Part shown: positions 42,829-54,720 of the stretch, piece by piece | How the letters are laid out: every line of letters starts with the position of its first letter | How positions within the stretch are numbered: the stretch's first letter is position 1 | Assembly: GCF_004347735.1 (NCBI RefSeq) | Contig: NZ_SLTI01000013.1 | Location: forward strand, 62,001 to 126,000 | Source of the DNA: Sulfuricurvum sp. IAE1 | Lineage (GTDB): Bacteria > Campylobacterota > Campylobacteria > Campylobacterales > Sulfurimonadaceae | Direction: 5' to 3' | Length of the DNA: 64,000 bases | Made by a program: the position numbers and the translations under genes | The notes under the pieces: model-generated | What the model saw: the letters and a program-made list of their open reading frames with translations, nothing else | Databases searched by the model: none | Told to the model about the DNA's origin: nothing

Positions 42829-42834
42829 ATTATA
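42829..42834 (-). promoter_or_regulatory. -10 box of the cobalamin operon
   Basis: TATAAT on the minus strand, six bases after the chemoreceptor stop codon. It is followed at once by CCCCT-AAAAA-AGGGG, whose 3' arm is the SD of the leader ORF. Confidence 0.55.
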
Positions 42835-42839
42835 CCCTA

Positions 42840-44411
42840 TCAGCTTTTAAACTGCCCCAGTTGCGCGTTGAGGCTGGTTGCCGCGTCGTAGAGTTCCCCG
42901 GCAATGGCGGAGATTTTGGTGATCTCTTCTTGGTTGCTTTGAGAAAGCCCCGACATCTCGGAGACTTTGGCGATGATCTCGTTGATTTTGCGGGCCATCG
43001 CTTCGGCCGCTTCGACGCTTTGACGGCTGGCATCGACATTCGTGCGCAGTACCTGCGCGGCCGAATCGATTTTGGCGTCGATCTCTTCGCTCCGCTCGGC
43101 GAGACGCTCGATGTTTTCACTGTTGGTGCTCATCATGTCGGACGAATCGGAGATCGACTGGATGACGACCGAAATCGTCGAGTTGATTTCAGTGAGGCTT
43201 TTTTGAGTACGTTCCGCCAGTTTGCGCACTTCGTCGGCAACGACGGCGAACCCGCGTCCGTGTTCTCCCGCACGTGCCGCTTCGATCGCGGCGTTGAGGG
43301 CGAGAAGGTTGGTCTGGTCGGCAATGTCGGAGATGATTCCCAAGACCCCGCTGACGCTGGCCGCATCGCTGGAAAGCTGGGTGAAGCGTTCGGCCAGATC
43401 GTTGCTCATCTGCGTCGTGCTGTGGATTTCGCGCGTAATGGCGTTGGCGATTTCCCGGACGCTGTTGAGTTCCTGTTCGGTCGAGCGGCTGTTGTCGAGG
43501 GTGCTTTTGGCAATGCTGACGCTTTGCTCGAGCGTTTCACCGATTTCGGCTGCCGTGGCATTGGTGTTCTGTGCGATCGCGTTCGTTTTTTCCGACTGGA
43601 TGGAGAGGTTGCTGGCCGAATTGTGAAGCGTCGACGTTGAACCGACGGCCGAAGTGGTGATCCGCTTCGTATCGTTGATCGTGCTTTGGATTTTGGCGAT
43701 GAACTGGTTGAGGTAGTTGCTGGCGATACCGATTTCGTCGTTTTTGTTCATGATCGGCAGCCGTTTGGTCAAGTCCCCGTTCCCGTGCGCTAGGTCGGAA
43801 GAAACGTTGTCGAGCGCTTCGATGGGCCCCAGGATACTGCGCCCGGAGAAATAGTTGATTGCGATCAGGATACCGGTGAGCGCGGTGCCGAGGATCATGA
43901 ACCATTTGAAGAATCCGGCTTTGAGTTCGTCGAAATAGTCGGCTTTGTTGATCCCCGGGACGACCCACATGTCCCACGCGGGGATATAGCGATACGCCGC
44001 GATCTTATCCTGGCCGGTCGTTGCCGAGTGGTACTCGTAGATCCCCCCCTCTTTGTGGGAACGGATTTCATCGATGTAATCGTGCCCTGCGAGATTTTCT
44101 CCCTCTTTTTTCGGGTGGACGCGCATCGTCCCTTTGCTGTCGACGAGATAAACGTATCCGCTCTGTCCGATTTTGATCTTGAAGATGTCTTTTTTGAAGG
44201 TGTCGTTTTTGTACGCTTCAGGGTCGATTTCGGAGATGTAGAGAACCGTTTGCTCGAGCGAGTCGGCGACGGTGTTGAGATCGCTCGTCATGATCGTCTT
44301 GATCGAACTCGTGGCGATGAAGTATGCTACAATGACACTCACCAAGATCGCGCTGACCGCGGCGATCAGATTGACGATGAATTTGCCTTTGATCGTGTTG
44401 AAAAAATGCAT
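42840..44411 (-). CDS. Methyl-accepting chemotaxis protein
   Basis: 523 aa transmembrane chemoreceptor. TM1 spans about residues 10-32, followed by a periplasmic single-Cache domain (about 40-185; [20 protein letters not shown] and [17 protein letters not shown]). TM2 lies at about 190-210, then HAMP and a cytoplasmic signalling domain with the hairpin tip [20 protein letters not shown] and [13 protein letters not shown]. The ligand is unknown; sCache_2-type sensors often detect small organic acids. No CheR/CheB docking tail is seen. Monocistronic, upstream of and reading toward the B12 operon. Confidence 0.95.
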   Translation of the reverse strand: MHFFNTIKGKFIVNLIAAVSAILVSVIVAYFIATSSIKTIMTSDLNTVADSLEQTVLYISEIDPEAYKNDTFKKDIFKIKIGQSGYVYLVDSKGTMRVHPKKEGENLAGHDYIDEIRSHKEGGIYEYHSATTGQDKIAAYRYIPAWDMWVVPGINKADYFDELKAGFFKWFMILGTALTGILIAINYFSGRSILGPIEALDNVSSDLAHGNGDLTKRLPIMNKNDEIGIASNYLNQFIAKIQSTINDTKRITTSAVGSTSTLHNSASNLSIQSEKTNAIAQNTNATAAEIGETLEQSVSIAKSTLDNSRSTEQELNSVREIANAITREIHSTTQMSNDLAERFTQLSSDAASVSGVLGIISDIADQTNLLALNAAIEAARAGEHGRGFAVVADEVRKLAERTQKSLTEINSTISVVIQSISDSSDMMSTNSENIERLAERSEEIDAKIDSAAQVLRTNVDASRQSVEAAEAMARKINEIIAKVSEMSGLSQSNQEEITKISAIAGELYDAATSLNAQLGQFKS

Positions 44412-44482
44412 AGGGTGCTGTCCGTCCGTGTTGAAATATTCACCATTGTAATTTTGTTTTTCTAAAGCGAAGGTAAAATAGT

Positions 44483-45808
44483 ATGAGATATTCTTATTTA
44501 AAGCAGATTGCGGCCTACCTGCAACGTTTTAAGCGCATTGTTGCGGCGTACCGTTACAGTGACACGGGGATACGGATCGTTTTCGATTCGGACAACAGCT
44601 GGAATTTCGACATGGCGCGGGGCAATTCGGCGATCACGATCGGCGAGGGCGCCAATCGGATCAAAATGTACCAGGCCCCTTTCGACGTTTTGCTCGCCAA
44701 GCGGTTCAACCGCGCTTCGATTACCGCGATCACCCTTCACAATGACGACAAGATCATCCGTATCGCCGTGAGCATGAGCGGGGCCTACAAAAGCGAAACG
44801 ACGATACTGCAGCTTGAATTTACCGGAAAACACACCAATGCGATTATCCTCTCATCCGACGAGACGGTGCTCGAAGCGCTGCGGCATATCGACGCGAACG
44901 TCTCGAGCCGAAGCGTGCGGGTGGGCCAGAAACTGCTCAATCCTCCGAAGCTCCCGTTTGTCCCCAAAGAGTATCCCCTCTCCGACGTTCGGGCATTTCT
45001 GGTCGAAGAGTTTCGGCGTCAGGGGGCCGAGAAACTCGAAAAGCTCAAACGTGAAAAAACGTCGCTGCTTCTTAAACGGCTTGCGCAGCTTGAAAAACAT
45101 CTGGCCGCGCTCGAAGACGAATCGGTATTGATGCAAGAGTCGCTCGAAGCCCAGCATGCGGGGCATTTGATCCTTGCGAACCTGGATGCGGTGAACCCCT
45201 ACGCCGCTACGGCCCAGGTGCAGGATTTCGACGGAACGTCCAAAGTCCTCGAGATCCCTGCGGGGTGCGTCAGTGCGGCCGGATGCGCCGAGGCGTTTTT
45301 CCGGCGTTCCAAGAAAGCGAAGCAAAAAGCGGTGGGACTCCACCGCGAAAAGCACAATCTCCAGGAAAAAATCCGTCATCAGCGGCTTTTCATCCAGGCC
45401 GTGGAGGATGCGAGAACACCCGAAGAGATTCAGCTTCTTTTCCCGGCCAAAACCCCCCTCTCGAAGCTTAGAACTTCCGATTCGGTCGCCGAATTCTGGA
45501 TCGAAGGGGTCAAAGTGTCGTTGGGGAAAAGCGAAAAAGGGAACATCGAGCTTCTCCGAAACGCCAAAGCCCGCGACATCTGGATGCATCTAAAAGACCG
45601 CCCCTCCGCCCACGTCGTCATTACGACCGACAAGCAGCAGCTCCCCGAACGGCTTCTCGAAGCGGCGGCCAGATTGTGCGTCGATTTTTCGGTATTTGAA
45701 AAAGGGCGCTATCTGGTCGATTATACTCCACGCAGAGAAGTAAAAATCGTCGAAGGGGCAAACGTCTTGTACACCGATTACAAGACGCTGAGCATCGAGA
45801 AAGGATAG
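44483..45808 (+). CDS. NFACT-family (RqcH/Rqc2-like) protein
   Basis: 441 aa. An N-terminal NFACT-N-like region (residues 1 to about 150, [28 protein letters not shown]) and a coiled-coil middle ([20 protein letters not shown]) lead to a C-terminal NFACT-R/DUF814 domain ([16 protein letters not shown], ending [14 protein letters not shown]). In bacteria RqcH binds obstructed 50S subunits and adds Ala tails for ribosome quality control. Shorter than the Bacillus protein, as in other Campylobacterota. GAAGGT ribosome site. Confidence 0.85.
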   Translation: MRYSYLKQIAAYLQRFKRIVAAYRYSDTGIRIVFDSDNSWNFDMARGNSAITIGEGANRIKMYQAPFDVLLAKRFNRASITAITLHNDDKIIRIAVSMSGAYKSETTILQLEFTGKHTNAIILSSDETVLEALRHIDANVSSRSVRVGQKLLNPPKLPFVPKEYPLSDVRAFLVEEFRRQGAEKLEKLKREKTSLLLKRLAQLEKHLAALEDESVLMQESLEAQHAGHLILANLDAVNPYAATAQVQDFDGTSKVLEIPAGCVSAAGCAEAFFRRSKKAKQKAVGLHREKHNLQEKIRHQRLFIQAVEDARTPEEIQLLFPAKTPLSKLRTSDSVAEFWIEGVKVSLGKSEKGNIELLRNAKARDIWMHLKDRPSAHVVITTDKQQLPERLLEAAARLCVDFSVFEKGRYLVDYTPRREVKIVEGANVLYTDYKTLSIEKG

Positions 45809-45811
45809 AAA

Positions 45812-46120
45812 ATGGCTGTCGGTCCGATCGGTAACGCAATTTACGTCAATCAGCAGATGGCTGCCGTCGCGAGCGAAAAAACGGCGGTACTGAACCGTTT
45901 CGAGCTCCAGACGCTCGCCGCGGCGGCCGCTTCGCAGGAAGCCCACAAAGAGGTGGAAGAAGTTCGCCCCCCCGAAGAAAATCACGGGGTCGATGCCGAC
46001 CGTGAGCATACCCGGGAGCAGGCTGAGCAGGAAGAACGGCAGTTCGAATCCGAAGAGGGTTCCGAAGAAGAGAAGCCTGAACCCGAAAAGCCGTTGCATC
46101 TGCTCGATATTAAAGTGTGA
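45812..46120 (+). CDS. Small acidic conserved hypothetical protein
   Basis: 102 aa, starting 3 nt after the NFACT stop. An N-terminal helix-forming segment (VGPIGNAIYVNQQMA, LNRFELQTLAAAAAS) is followed by a very acidic, Glu-rich disordered tail with a basic/hydrophobic end (PLHLLDIKV). No known family. Coupling to the NFACT gene is suggested by spacing only. Confidence 0.7.
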   Translation: MAVGPIGNAIYVNQQMAAVASEKTAVLNRFELQTLAAAAASQEAHKEVEEVRPPEENHGVDADREHTREQAEQEERQFESEEGSEEEKPEPEKPLHLLDIKV

Positions 46121-46161
46121 TTCGCTATAATCCGCTAACTTAAACCATTGGTCAATCAACA

Positions 46162-46920
46162 ATGCAAACCGCAAAAAATTCTATCAAAGATCGCGTCGGA
46201 ACGGCTGTCGTTCTCGTAGCCGTTGTCCTCACCGTAGGCCTCATCAACAATTTCTGGTTGATCTGGATGGTCATGGGGATCGTTTACCTGCTCGCATTTC
46301 ACGAGGCGATGCGTCTTTTCGGGATCAACAACAACTCGTTGTACGCGTATGCGGCCATTTTGTGGCTGGCCGCCGCACTCTACCCCTACGGAGAGGATCT
46401 GTTCGTGATCGCGGGGCTCATTTTTGCCGCCGCGGTAGCCTATACCCAGAATATTCCGTGGAAAAATTTCTTTCCGTTCGTTTATCCGACCGCGGGGATG
46501 CTGTTTATGCTCAGCATGTACCAAGAATACGGGGTAACGGCGCTGCTATGGCTCCTCGTGGTCGTTGCTTCGGCCGATGTAGGGGCCTATTTCGTAGGGC
46601 GCAGTATCGGCAAAACCCCTTTTAGCATCTCCAGCCCCAGCAAAACGCGCGAAGGGGTATACGGCGGGATCGCCGTCGCGACGGCGGCCGGCTTTTTCAT
46701 CGGCATTACGATCGTCGACATCACCCAGGCGGTCATCATTTCGATGATGGCGGCGATCGGTGCGGTTTTCGGGGACCTCTTTGAAAGCTACCTCAAGCGC
46801 CGTGCTGGGGTTAAAGACAGCGGTTCCATCCTTCCGGGACACGGAGGGGTGCTTGACCGGATTGACGGTTACCTGTTTGCTTCGATCATCATGCTCGTCC
46901 TCTTGCGGGGGCTTGTTTGA
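46162..46920 (+). CDS. cdsA: Phosphatidate cytidylyltransferase
   Basis: Makes CDP-diacylglycerol for phospholipid synthesis at the inner membrane; 252 aa with about seven helices. The C-terminal signature is intact: SYLKRRAGVKDSGSILPGHG followed by GVLDRIDG. The preceding ADVGAYFVGRSIGKTPFS is also typical. Its TGA overlaps the TTG start of dxr, the usual cdsA-dxr arrangement. Confidence 0.95.
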   Translation: MQTAKNSIKDRVGTAVVLVAVVLTVGLINNFWLIWMVMGIVYLLAFHEAMRLFGINNNSLYAYAAILWLAAALYPYGEDLFVIAGLIFAAAVAYTQNIPWKNFFPFVYPTAGMLFMLSMYQEYGVTALLWLLVVVASADVGAYFVGRSIGKTPFSISSPSKTREGVYGGIAVATAAGFFIGITIVDITQAVIISMMAAIGAVFGDLFESYLKRRAGVKDSGSILPGHGGVLDRIDGYLFASIIMLVLLRGLV

Positions 46921-47990
46921 TCCTTCTGGGCTCGACGGGCTCCATCGGGGTCAACGCCCTGCGCGTTGCCGAACAATTCGGCCTCAGCGTCGATACGCTG
47001 GTGGCGGGGCGCAACATCGACCTTCTCAACATCCAGATTAAAAAACACTCTCCCAAACGGGTCGTCGTAACGCGCGACGAAGACCGTGCGCGGGTAAACC
47101 ACCACGACGTCCGCGCCGGCGATGCGGCGATATTGCAGGCGATCGAGGAATCCTCCTCCGGGCACGTTGTCAATGCGCTGGTCGGTTTCGCCGGATTCCG
47201 CCCGACCCTCAAAGCGCTTGAATGCGGCAAAAAAGTGGCGCTGGCGAACAAAGAATCGCTTGTGGTGGGAGGGATGTTCGTCGATACCTCCTCAATCGTT
47301 CCGATCGACAGCGAACATTTCGGCCTATGGTATCTTAACCGCTCAGACCGTCCCGTCTCGCGGATGGTGGTGACGGCCAGCGGAGGGGCGTTTCGAGATT
47401 GGCCTCTGGAAAAGCTTGGCAATGCGACGCTCGAAGACGCCCTGAAACATCCTAACTGGTCAATGGGGCAGAAAATCACGATCGACAGTGCCTCGATGAT
47501 GAACAAGCTTTTCGAGCTTCTCGAGGCACGGTGGCTTTTCGGGGAAGGGGAATACGACGCCCTGATCGAAACGCGTTCGCTGATTCACGCCCTCATCGAT
47601 TACGCCGACGGCTCGACGACGGCCCATTTCGCCCATGCGGACATGCGCCTGCCGATTGCGTACGCCCTTATGGGACGGGTGAAAACGCCCATCGTCGAGA
47701 GGATCGATCTCGCCCGAATCGGTTCTTTGGAATTCCGCGAGATCGATCCGGCGCGCTATCCGATCTGGGAGATCAAAAAAGACCTCCTTGCCAACCCCGC
47801 GCGCGGAGTGATCGTCAACGCCGCCAATGAAGCCGCCATAGAGCGATTCGTTGCGGGTGAAATCGGCTTTTCGGCTCTTTCGCGTCTCATCCTGAATGCG
47901 TACGAAGCGTTTGATTCCGCACCTTCGTCGGTCGAAGAGATCTTCGAGATCGATCTTTGCGTCCGTGCATACGTCCGGGAGCTGGCGTGA
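46917..47990 (+). CDS. dxr: 1-deoxy-D-xylulose 5-phosphate reductoisomerase
   Basis: Second enzyme of the MEP isoprenoid pathway, NADPH-dependent; 357 aa. The protein starts directly at the NADPH motif (ILLGSTGSIGVNAL). Substrate and metal residues lie in VALANKESLVVGG, IVPIDSEHFGLW, TASGGAFRDWP and IDSASMMNKLFELLEA. The start codon is TTG at 46917, four bases before the end of cdsA, so expression depends on coupling. Confidence 0.95.
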   Translation: MILLGSTGSIGVNALRVAEQFGLSVDTLVAGRNIDLLNIQIKKHSPKRVVVTRDEDRARVNHHDVRAGDAAILQAIEESSSGHVVNALVGFAGFRPTLKALECGKKVALANKESLVVGGMFVDTSSIVPIDSEHFGLWYLNRSDRPVSRMVVTASGGAFRDWPLEKLGNATLEDALKHPNWSMGQKITIDSASMMNKLFELLEARWLFGEGEYDALIETRSLIHALIDYADGSTTAHFAHADMRLPIAYALMGRVKTPIVERIDLARIGSLEFREIDPARYPIWEIKKDLLANPARGVIVNAANEAAIERFVAGEIGFSALSRLILNAYEAFDSAPSSVEEIFEIDLCVRAYVRELA

Positions 47991-48514
47991 AAAAGGTTCT
48001 GATCCTTCACGGATGGCACGGCAGCGACCTGCCCCACTGGCAGGGATGGCTCGCGCAGGAGCTGGCGGTGGAAAACTGCATCGTGGCGTTTCCGCAGTTC
48101 AGCGACAACCTCCGTCCCGACAAGGAGGCATGGGTACGCGAAGCGCTTGACGCGCTGGATGATCTCCGTCCGGATGTCGTCGTCTGCCATTCGCTGGCCA
48201 ATATTCTGTGGTTTCATCTGTGTTCGCGCCGTAATTTTCGGGTCAAGAAACTCCTTCTGTGCGCTCCGCCGCGCGATCTGGGAGAATACCCCGAAGTCGC
48301 GACGTTTTTTCCCGCACCGCTCCCGGAGTCTCTCCGTACCGAAGAAGCACTGATGGTCGTTTCGGATAATGATCCCTATATGAGCCTGCGCGAATCCGAG
48401 TCGCTTGCCGAATCGCTCGGCGTGGCGCTGCATGTCCTTCACGATGCGGGCCACATTAATACTGCTGCAGGATTCGGTCCCTGGCCGTGGGTTAAAGAGT
48501 GGGTCCTCTCATGA
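47987..48514 (+). CDS. RBBP9/YdeN-family alpha/beta hydrolase
   Basis: 175 aa small serine hydrolase. [17 protein letters not shown], the nucleophile Ser in [11 protein letters not shown], Asp in [10 protein letters not shown] and His in HDAGHIN give a catalytic triad. Substrate unknown. The GTG start at 47987 overlaps the dxr TGA, and its own stop overlaps the tsaD ATG, so it is one of a coupled series with dxr and tsaD. Confidence 0.85.
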   Translation: MKKVLILHGWHGSDLPHWQGWLAQELAVENCIVAFPQFSDNLRPDKEAWVREALDALDDLRPDVVVCHSLANILWFHLCSRRNFRVKKLLLCAPPRDLGEYPEVATFFPAPLPESLRTEEALMVVSDNDPYMSLRESESLAESLGVALHVLHDAGHINTAAGFGPWPWVKEWVLS

Positions 48515-49488
48515 TCCTGAGCATCGAAAGCAGCTGTGACGACAGTTCGATCGCGATTACCGAGATCGCGACCAAAAAGCTGATCTACCATAAGAAAATA
48601 TCACAGGAACTCGAGCACTCGCGATACGGGGGTGTTGTCCCCGAACTCGCCAGCCGCCTGCATGCCCAGGCGCTTCCGGCAATTTTGGAAGAGTGCTCGC
48701 CGTGGCTTTCGCAACTCAAGGCGGTTGCGGTCACCAACGCTCCCGGACTGGCTGTTACCCTGATCGAAGGGGTGAGTATGGCCAAGGCGTTGAGCCTGGC
48801 GCTGAACATCCCCGTGATTCCTGTCAACCACCTCAAGGGGCATATCTATTCCCTGTTTATTGAAAAAGAGAGTGTTTTCCCTCTCACCGTGTTGCTGGTC
48901 TCGGGAGGTCATACGCAGCTCATCGAGGTCGCATCGCTCCATTCGATGAAAACGGTGGCGACGACGATGGACGACAGCTACGGGGAAAGCTTTGACAAAG
49001 TGGCTAAAATGATGGGACTCGGGTACCCCGGGGGACCGATCATCGAGCGGCTGGCATCTCAGGGTGATCCGGAGCGCCATGCTTTTACCATTCCGCTTTG
49101 GCAGTCTCCGCAGATCGCATTCAGCTATTCGGGGCTCAAAAACCAGGTGCGCCTTGCGGTAGAGGCGGCGGACAAAGAAGACTATCCCCACATTGCCGCC
49201 GCGTTTCAAAAGACAGCCACCGCGCATCTGACCCAGAAACTCAAAAAATATTTTAAAACGAACCCGCCCGCGCGTTTTGCCGTCGTCGGGGGCGCAAGCG
49301 CCAACCGTTACCTCCGCGGCGAACTCGAAAAAATTCTTGCCCCGTACAAGGCGGAGATGCTTGCGGCCGATTTGAGCTTTTGTTCGGACAACGCGGCCAT
49401 GATCGGACGGATCGCGGTAGAACACTATCTGGGTGGGGAATGGACGGACTATCGTTCCCTGAGCGTTTCCCCCCGTACAAATCTGTAA
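48511..49488 (+). CDS. tsaD: tRNA N6-adenosine threonylcarbamoyltransferase TsaD
   Basis: Catalytic subunit transferring threonylcarbamoyl to A37 of ANN-decoding tRNAs, with TsaB/TsaE encoded elsewhere; 325 aa. ASKHA-fold motifs: [11 protein letters not shown] at the N-terminus, [16 protein letters not shown], metal-binding His pair in [10 protein letters not shown], the [10 protein letters not shown] loop and the final CSDNAAMIG. The ATG at 48511 is in an ATGA overlap with the hydrolase. Confidence 0.96.
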   Translation: MILSIESSCDDSSIAITEIATKKLIYHKKISQELEHSRYGGVVPELASRLHAQALPAILEECSPWLSQLKAVAVTNAPGLAVTLIEGVSMAKALSLALNIPVIPVNHLKGHIYSLFIEKESVFPLTVLLVSGGHTQLIEVASLHSMKTVATTMDDSYGESFDKVAKMMGLGYPGGPIIERLASQGDPERHAFTIPLWQSPQIAFSYSGLKNQVRLAVEAADKEDYPHIAAAFQKTATAHLTQKLKKYFKTNPPARFAVVGGASANRYLRGELEKILAPYKAEMLAADLSFCSDNAAMIGRIAVEHYLGGEWTDYRSLSVSPRTNL

Positions 49489-49514
49489 TATTTCTTAAGC
49501 CGAAACACCTCTTG

Positions 49515-49520
49515 TATAAT
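49515..49520 (+). promoter_or_regulatory. -10 box upstream of tpx
   Basis: TTGTATAAT about 60 nt before the tpx start. A second TACAAT (49545-49550) lies nearer to the gene. Both lie in the 93-nt gap after tsaD. Confidence 0.5.
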
Positions 49521-49581
49521 TCAGAGTGAAATTATCCGAATTAAGTACAATTTTCGTACCAAACAAAAACAGGAGCTATAA

Positions 49582-50085
49582 ATGGCAACAACAATGCTTA
49601 AAGGTAACGTCGTTAACCTTGCGGGTAACGAAGTAAAAGTCGGTGACAAAGCACCACAGGTAACGGTTGTAAACTCAAACGGTCTTGCAGACAAAGTAGT
49701 AGGCGGAGCAACAGGTAAAAAACAGCTGATCGTCGCGGTTCCTTCTCTCGACACTGCGGTATGTGCGACTGAAACACGCAATTTCAACAAAGAAGCGGCG
49801 TCATTGGCTAACGTTGACCTGACAATCGTATCGATGGACCTTCCGTTCGCCGGCGGTCGTTTCTGTACAACCGAGGGGATTGAAAACGTTACCGTTGCTT
49901 CTGACTTCCGTAACAAAGATTTCGCAAACGCATACGGTGTACTGATCGCTGACGGCGTTTTGGCAGGTGTTACATGCCGCGCAATCTTCGCCGTTAACGA
50001 AGAAGGGATCGTAACCTATAAAGAGATCGTTCCCGAAATCACTGCGGAACCCGATTACGAAGCTGCATTGGCTGCTGTGAAATAA
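49582..50085 (+). CDS. tpx: Thiol peroxidase Tpx
   Basis: 167 aa atypical 2-Cys peroxiredoxin reducing H2O2 and organic peroxides with thioredoxin. The peroxidatic Cys is in SLDTAVCATETRNF and the resolving Cys in GGRFCTTEGIENV. Strong AGGAGC ribosome site. Codon use differs from neighbours (more A/T third positions, regular for a highly expressed gene). Monocistronic with promoter and terminator. Confidence 0.96.
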   Translation: MATTMLKGNVVNLAGNEVKVGDKAPQVTVVNSNGLADKVVGGATGKKQLIVAVPSLDTAVCATETRNFNKEAASLANVDLTIVSMDLPFAGGRFCTTEGIENVTVASDFRNKDFANAYGVLIADGVLAGVTCRAIFAVNEEGIVTYKEIVPEITAEPDYEAALAAVK

Positions 50086-50094
50086 CTCTCTCAT

Positions 50095-50110
50095 CCCCGC
50101 CGTGGCGGGG
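50095..50110 (+). terminator. Terminator between tpx and the AMIN gene
   Basis: CCCCGC-CGTG-GCGGGG followed by AATTTCTT. It separates convergent genes and could serve both. Confidence 0.7.
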
Positions 50111-50133
50111 AATTTCTTCAACAATCTTTCCGT

Positions 50134-50745
50134 TTATTTGCAATTGATTATGATATTTTTACCGGACTGCTGCAATGTGTAGTCGTAACGGCCGTCAAGG
50201 GTGATACTCAAGCGGGCGAATTTTCCGTGATAGGTCATTTCCGCACCCATGTAGGGGGCTGCATTCATTGCCCTTTGGTCTTTCTCAAACACCTTCGAAT
50301 AGGAAAAATCAAGCACGATGCGATTGGGGTTGCTGAGGGCGAAATGACGCATCAGCGGTGCACCCGAAGCCAGTCTGAGGGTTTTATACGTGCTTGAAAA
50401 CTGAACGAATTCAAGTTGTCCCGAGGAGGAGGTTTTGGCGTTCGTCGGTATTTGCGCCGACTTTCCTCCCTGTGAGACGACAAGAGGTTTGTGCCAGTCG
50501 ACAGCCCTGTTAATGTCTATTTTTCGGATTTCGATACTGCCGTCGGCATTTTGATAGGTAAACGAGATCTCCTTGAGCAGGCGTGCCTCATCGGGAAGAT
50601 TATAGCTTACGGCTCCCAGCATCGGAGTGTTTTCTGGAAGGTTGGAGGTCACTTTCTGCGAGGGGGACGTAACGGCGAAAAAAGGATTTTCCCGGGCGAC
50701 CATCGGGGAAAAAAGGAGAATGCAGGCCAAAAGTGATGATTTCAT
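50134..50745 (-). CDS. AMIN-domain secreted protein
   Basis: 203 aa. After a signal peptide (KSSLLACILLFSPMVA) comes a variable region, then a C-terminal AMIN domain (VQFSSTYKTLRLASGAPLMR, PNRIVLDFSYS, FARLSITLDGRYDY). AMIN domains target proteins to peptidoglycan or to envelope machines. It is last of the recA-eno-ftsB-like-AMIN series, suggesting a cell-wall/division role; no catalytic domain is present. Confidence 0.82.
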   Translation of the reverse strand: MKSSLLACILLFSPMVARENPFFAVTSPSQKVTSNLPENTPMLGAVSYNLPDEARLLKEISFTYQNADGSIEIRKIDINRAVDWHKPLVVSQGGKSAQIPTNAKTSSSGQLEFVQFSSTYKTLRLASGAPLMRHFALSNPNRIVLDFSYSKVFEKDQRAMNAAPYMGAEMTYHGKFARLSITLDGRYDYTLQQSGKNIIINCK

Positions 50746-50795
50746 GCTGCCCTTTCATGTTTGGATCATACGGAAGCGGTGGCGTCCTTCCGAGG

Positions 50796-51103
50796 CTACT
50801 GAAGCTCGAAAACCTCTTCGTTGTCGGCATCGGCATCGAGTTCTTTGTACTCGAAGTACTGCTTTTGCAGAGCCGCATTCTCCGCTTTCAGACGTTCAAT
50901 ATCTTCGATCAGATAATCTTGGTGCTCTTCGAGATCGAGCAATACGCTGAGCGAATTGTTGCCGAAAAAAATAAGCCCCATGTAGATACCCGCAACGAGT
51001 ACGGCCGCGACCGCAATGAAGAACTTCAGAGTCGGAAGACCGAAATAGCGTTCGGTCAGACTCTCGTTTTCCTCATTCCCGAGCAGCCGATCGTCCTGGT
51101 GCA

Positions 51104-51104
<1 letters not shown>
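50796..51104 (-). CDS. FtsB/DivIC-like septum formation initiator protein
   Basis: 102 aa bitopic protein: cytoplasmic N-terminus, one membrane helix (FFIAVAAVLVAGIYMGLIFF, about residues 28-47), then a periplasmic coiled coil (LLDLEEHQDYLIEDIERLKA) as in FtsB/DivIC. It probably joins the FtsQLB-type divisome complex. It overlaps the eno stop codon by one base, so it is in the recA-eno operon. Confidence 0.8.
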
Positions 51105-53409
<2,305 letters not shown>

Positions 53410-53454
53410 GCGTTGCTCTCCTGATACGGTATTAGGTTGTTAGATAAGGCAATA

Positions 53455-53501
53455 ATATGACAAATTGAAATATATTTAAAAAATATGACAAAATGAAATA
53501 T
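53455..53501. repeat. Two 19-bp direct repeats between recA and mqnD
   Basis: 53455-53473 and 53483-53501 read ATATGACAAAWTGAAATAT (W is T then A), one mismatch, spaced 28 bp centre to centre. They lie in the A/T-rich divergent region 53410-53586. Could be operators; no known factor assigned. Confidence 0.5.
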
Positions 53502-53586
53502 TAAAATTCACACAAATGGAATGGTATTATTTTATCGTTATTTCGTTAAAATTTAATTGATTCGTCCAGCCAAACAAGGAAACCAG

Positions 53587-54450
53587 GTGAAAAAAACGGT
53601 TATTGCCCACTCTCCCGACGCCGATGACATTTTTATGTACTACGCCATCAAATTCGGCTGGGTGGGAAAAAAAGATACCGTTTTCGAAAATATCGCGCTC
53701 GATATCGAGACCCTTAACACCGAAGCGCTTCGCGGAACATACGACGTCAGTGCGATCAGTTTCGGCCTCTACCCCCATATCCGAAACGATTACGCACTGC
53801 TTCGCACGGCTGTCAGTTTCGGTCAGGGATACGGTCCAAAGCTGATCCGGAAAAAAGGAACACTCCTCAAAAAGCGGTTCAAAGTCGCGCTCAGCGGGAA
53901 ATTCACAACCAATGCACTGCTGTTTCGGATCGCCTACCCCGATGCCAAAATCGTGTATATGAACTTTCTGGAGATCGAGCAGGCGGTTTTGGCTGGAGAA
54001 GTGGATGCGGGGGTGCTCATCCACGAAAGTATTCTCGGTTACGATGAAAGTCTTGAAGTGGAACGGGAGTTGTGGGACGTCTGGTGCGAGCTTGCCGGTT
54101 CCGAACTGCCCCTTCCGCTGGGAGGAATGGCGATCCGGCGCTCATTGCCGCTGAGCAGCGCTATCGAATACGAAAATCTTTTGACCAAAGCGGTGAAGGT
54201 GGCCCGCGATCACAAGGACACCCTCTCGAGAATGCTTTTGGAGCGTTCTCTCGTGCGTATCGACGCCCCGACACTCGAAAAATACCTCGAACTCTACGCC
54301 AATGACGAGTCGATCACTCTGAGCGATCTCCAGTATACCGCGATTGAAAAGCTGTTCGAACTGGGACACCGGCACGGATTTTACGATGCGGCGATCGATC
54401 CGAAAGACTATATGATCCCCCTTGAATACACCGAATTGAGGTACTCGTAA
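53587..54450 (+). CDS. mqnD: 1,4-dihydroxy-6-naphthoate synthase MqnD (futalosine pathway)
   Basis: 287 aa. Converts cyclic dehypoxanthinylfutalosine to 1,4-dihydroxy-6-naphthoate in the menaquinone pathway of Campylobacterota. The opening IAHSPDADDIFMYYAI, the substrate-site region YDVSAISFGLYPHI and PLPLGGMAIRR are characteristic. The start is the GTG at 53587 following AAGGAAACCAG, preferred to an upstream ATG without a ribosome site. It is followed directly by fliQ. Confidence 0.92.
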   Translation: MKKTVIAHSPDADDIFMYYAIKFGWVGKKDTVFENIALDIETLNTEALRGTYDVSAISFGLYPHIRNDYALLRTAVSFGQGYGPKLIRKKGTLLKKRFKVALSGKFTTNALLFRIAYPDAKIVYMNFLEIEQAVLAGEVDAGVLIHESILGYDESLEVERELWDVWCELAGSELPLPLGGMAIRRSLPLSSAIEYENLLTKAVKVARDHKDTLSRMLLERSLVRIDAPTLEKYLELYANDESITLSDLQYTAIEKLFELGHRHGFYDAAIDPKDYMIPLEYTELRYS

Positions 54451-54720
54451 ATGATGCAGGAAGAGTTGATCGGGCTCGGAATCGAGACGTTCAAAATCGC
54501 ACTGGTTTTGGCGTTGCCCGCATTGCTCGTGGGGATGTTCCTGGGACTGGCTGTAAGTATTTTCCAGGCGACGACCCAGATCAATGAAATGACCCTCAGC
54601 TTTATTCCCAAAATCATCGGAATTGTTATCATTGTCATCCTCACGATGCCCTGGATGATGAATACAATGGAAGATTTTACGATACGGATATTCAATATGA
54701 TTCCGACCTTTATGCAATGA
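54451..54720 (+). CDS. fliQ: Flagellar export protein FliQ
   Basis: 89 aa, two membrane helices (ALVLALPALLVGMFLGLAVS and IIGIVIIVILTMPWMM) separated by the FQATTQINEMTLSFIPK loop, all typical of FliQ in the flagellar type III export gate. It begins immediately after the mqnD stop and overlaps murB by 4 nt; fliQ-murB pairing is usual in Campylobacterota. Confidence 0.95.
   Translation: MMQEELIGLGIETFKIALVLALPALLVGMFLGLAVSIFQATTQINEMTLSFIPKIIGIVIIVILTMPWMMNTMEDFTIRIFNMIPTFMQ

Noticed and set aside
42601-42834. Cobalamin riboswitch before btuB
   Set aside because: Looked for the B12-box and conserved core on the minus strand and found none by eye. Left as an unidentified leader; an Rfam search would settle it.
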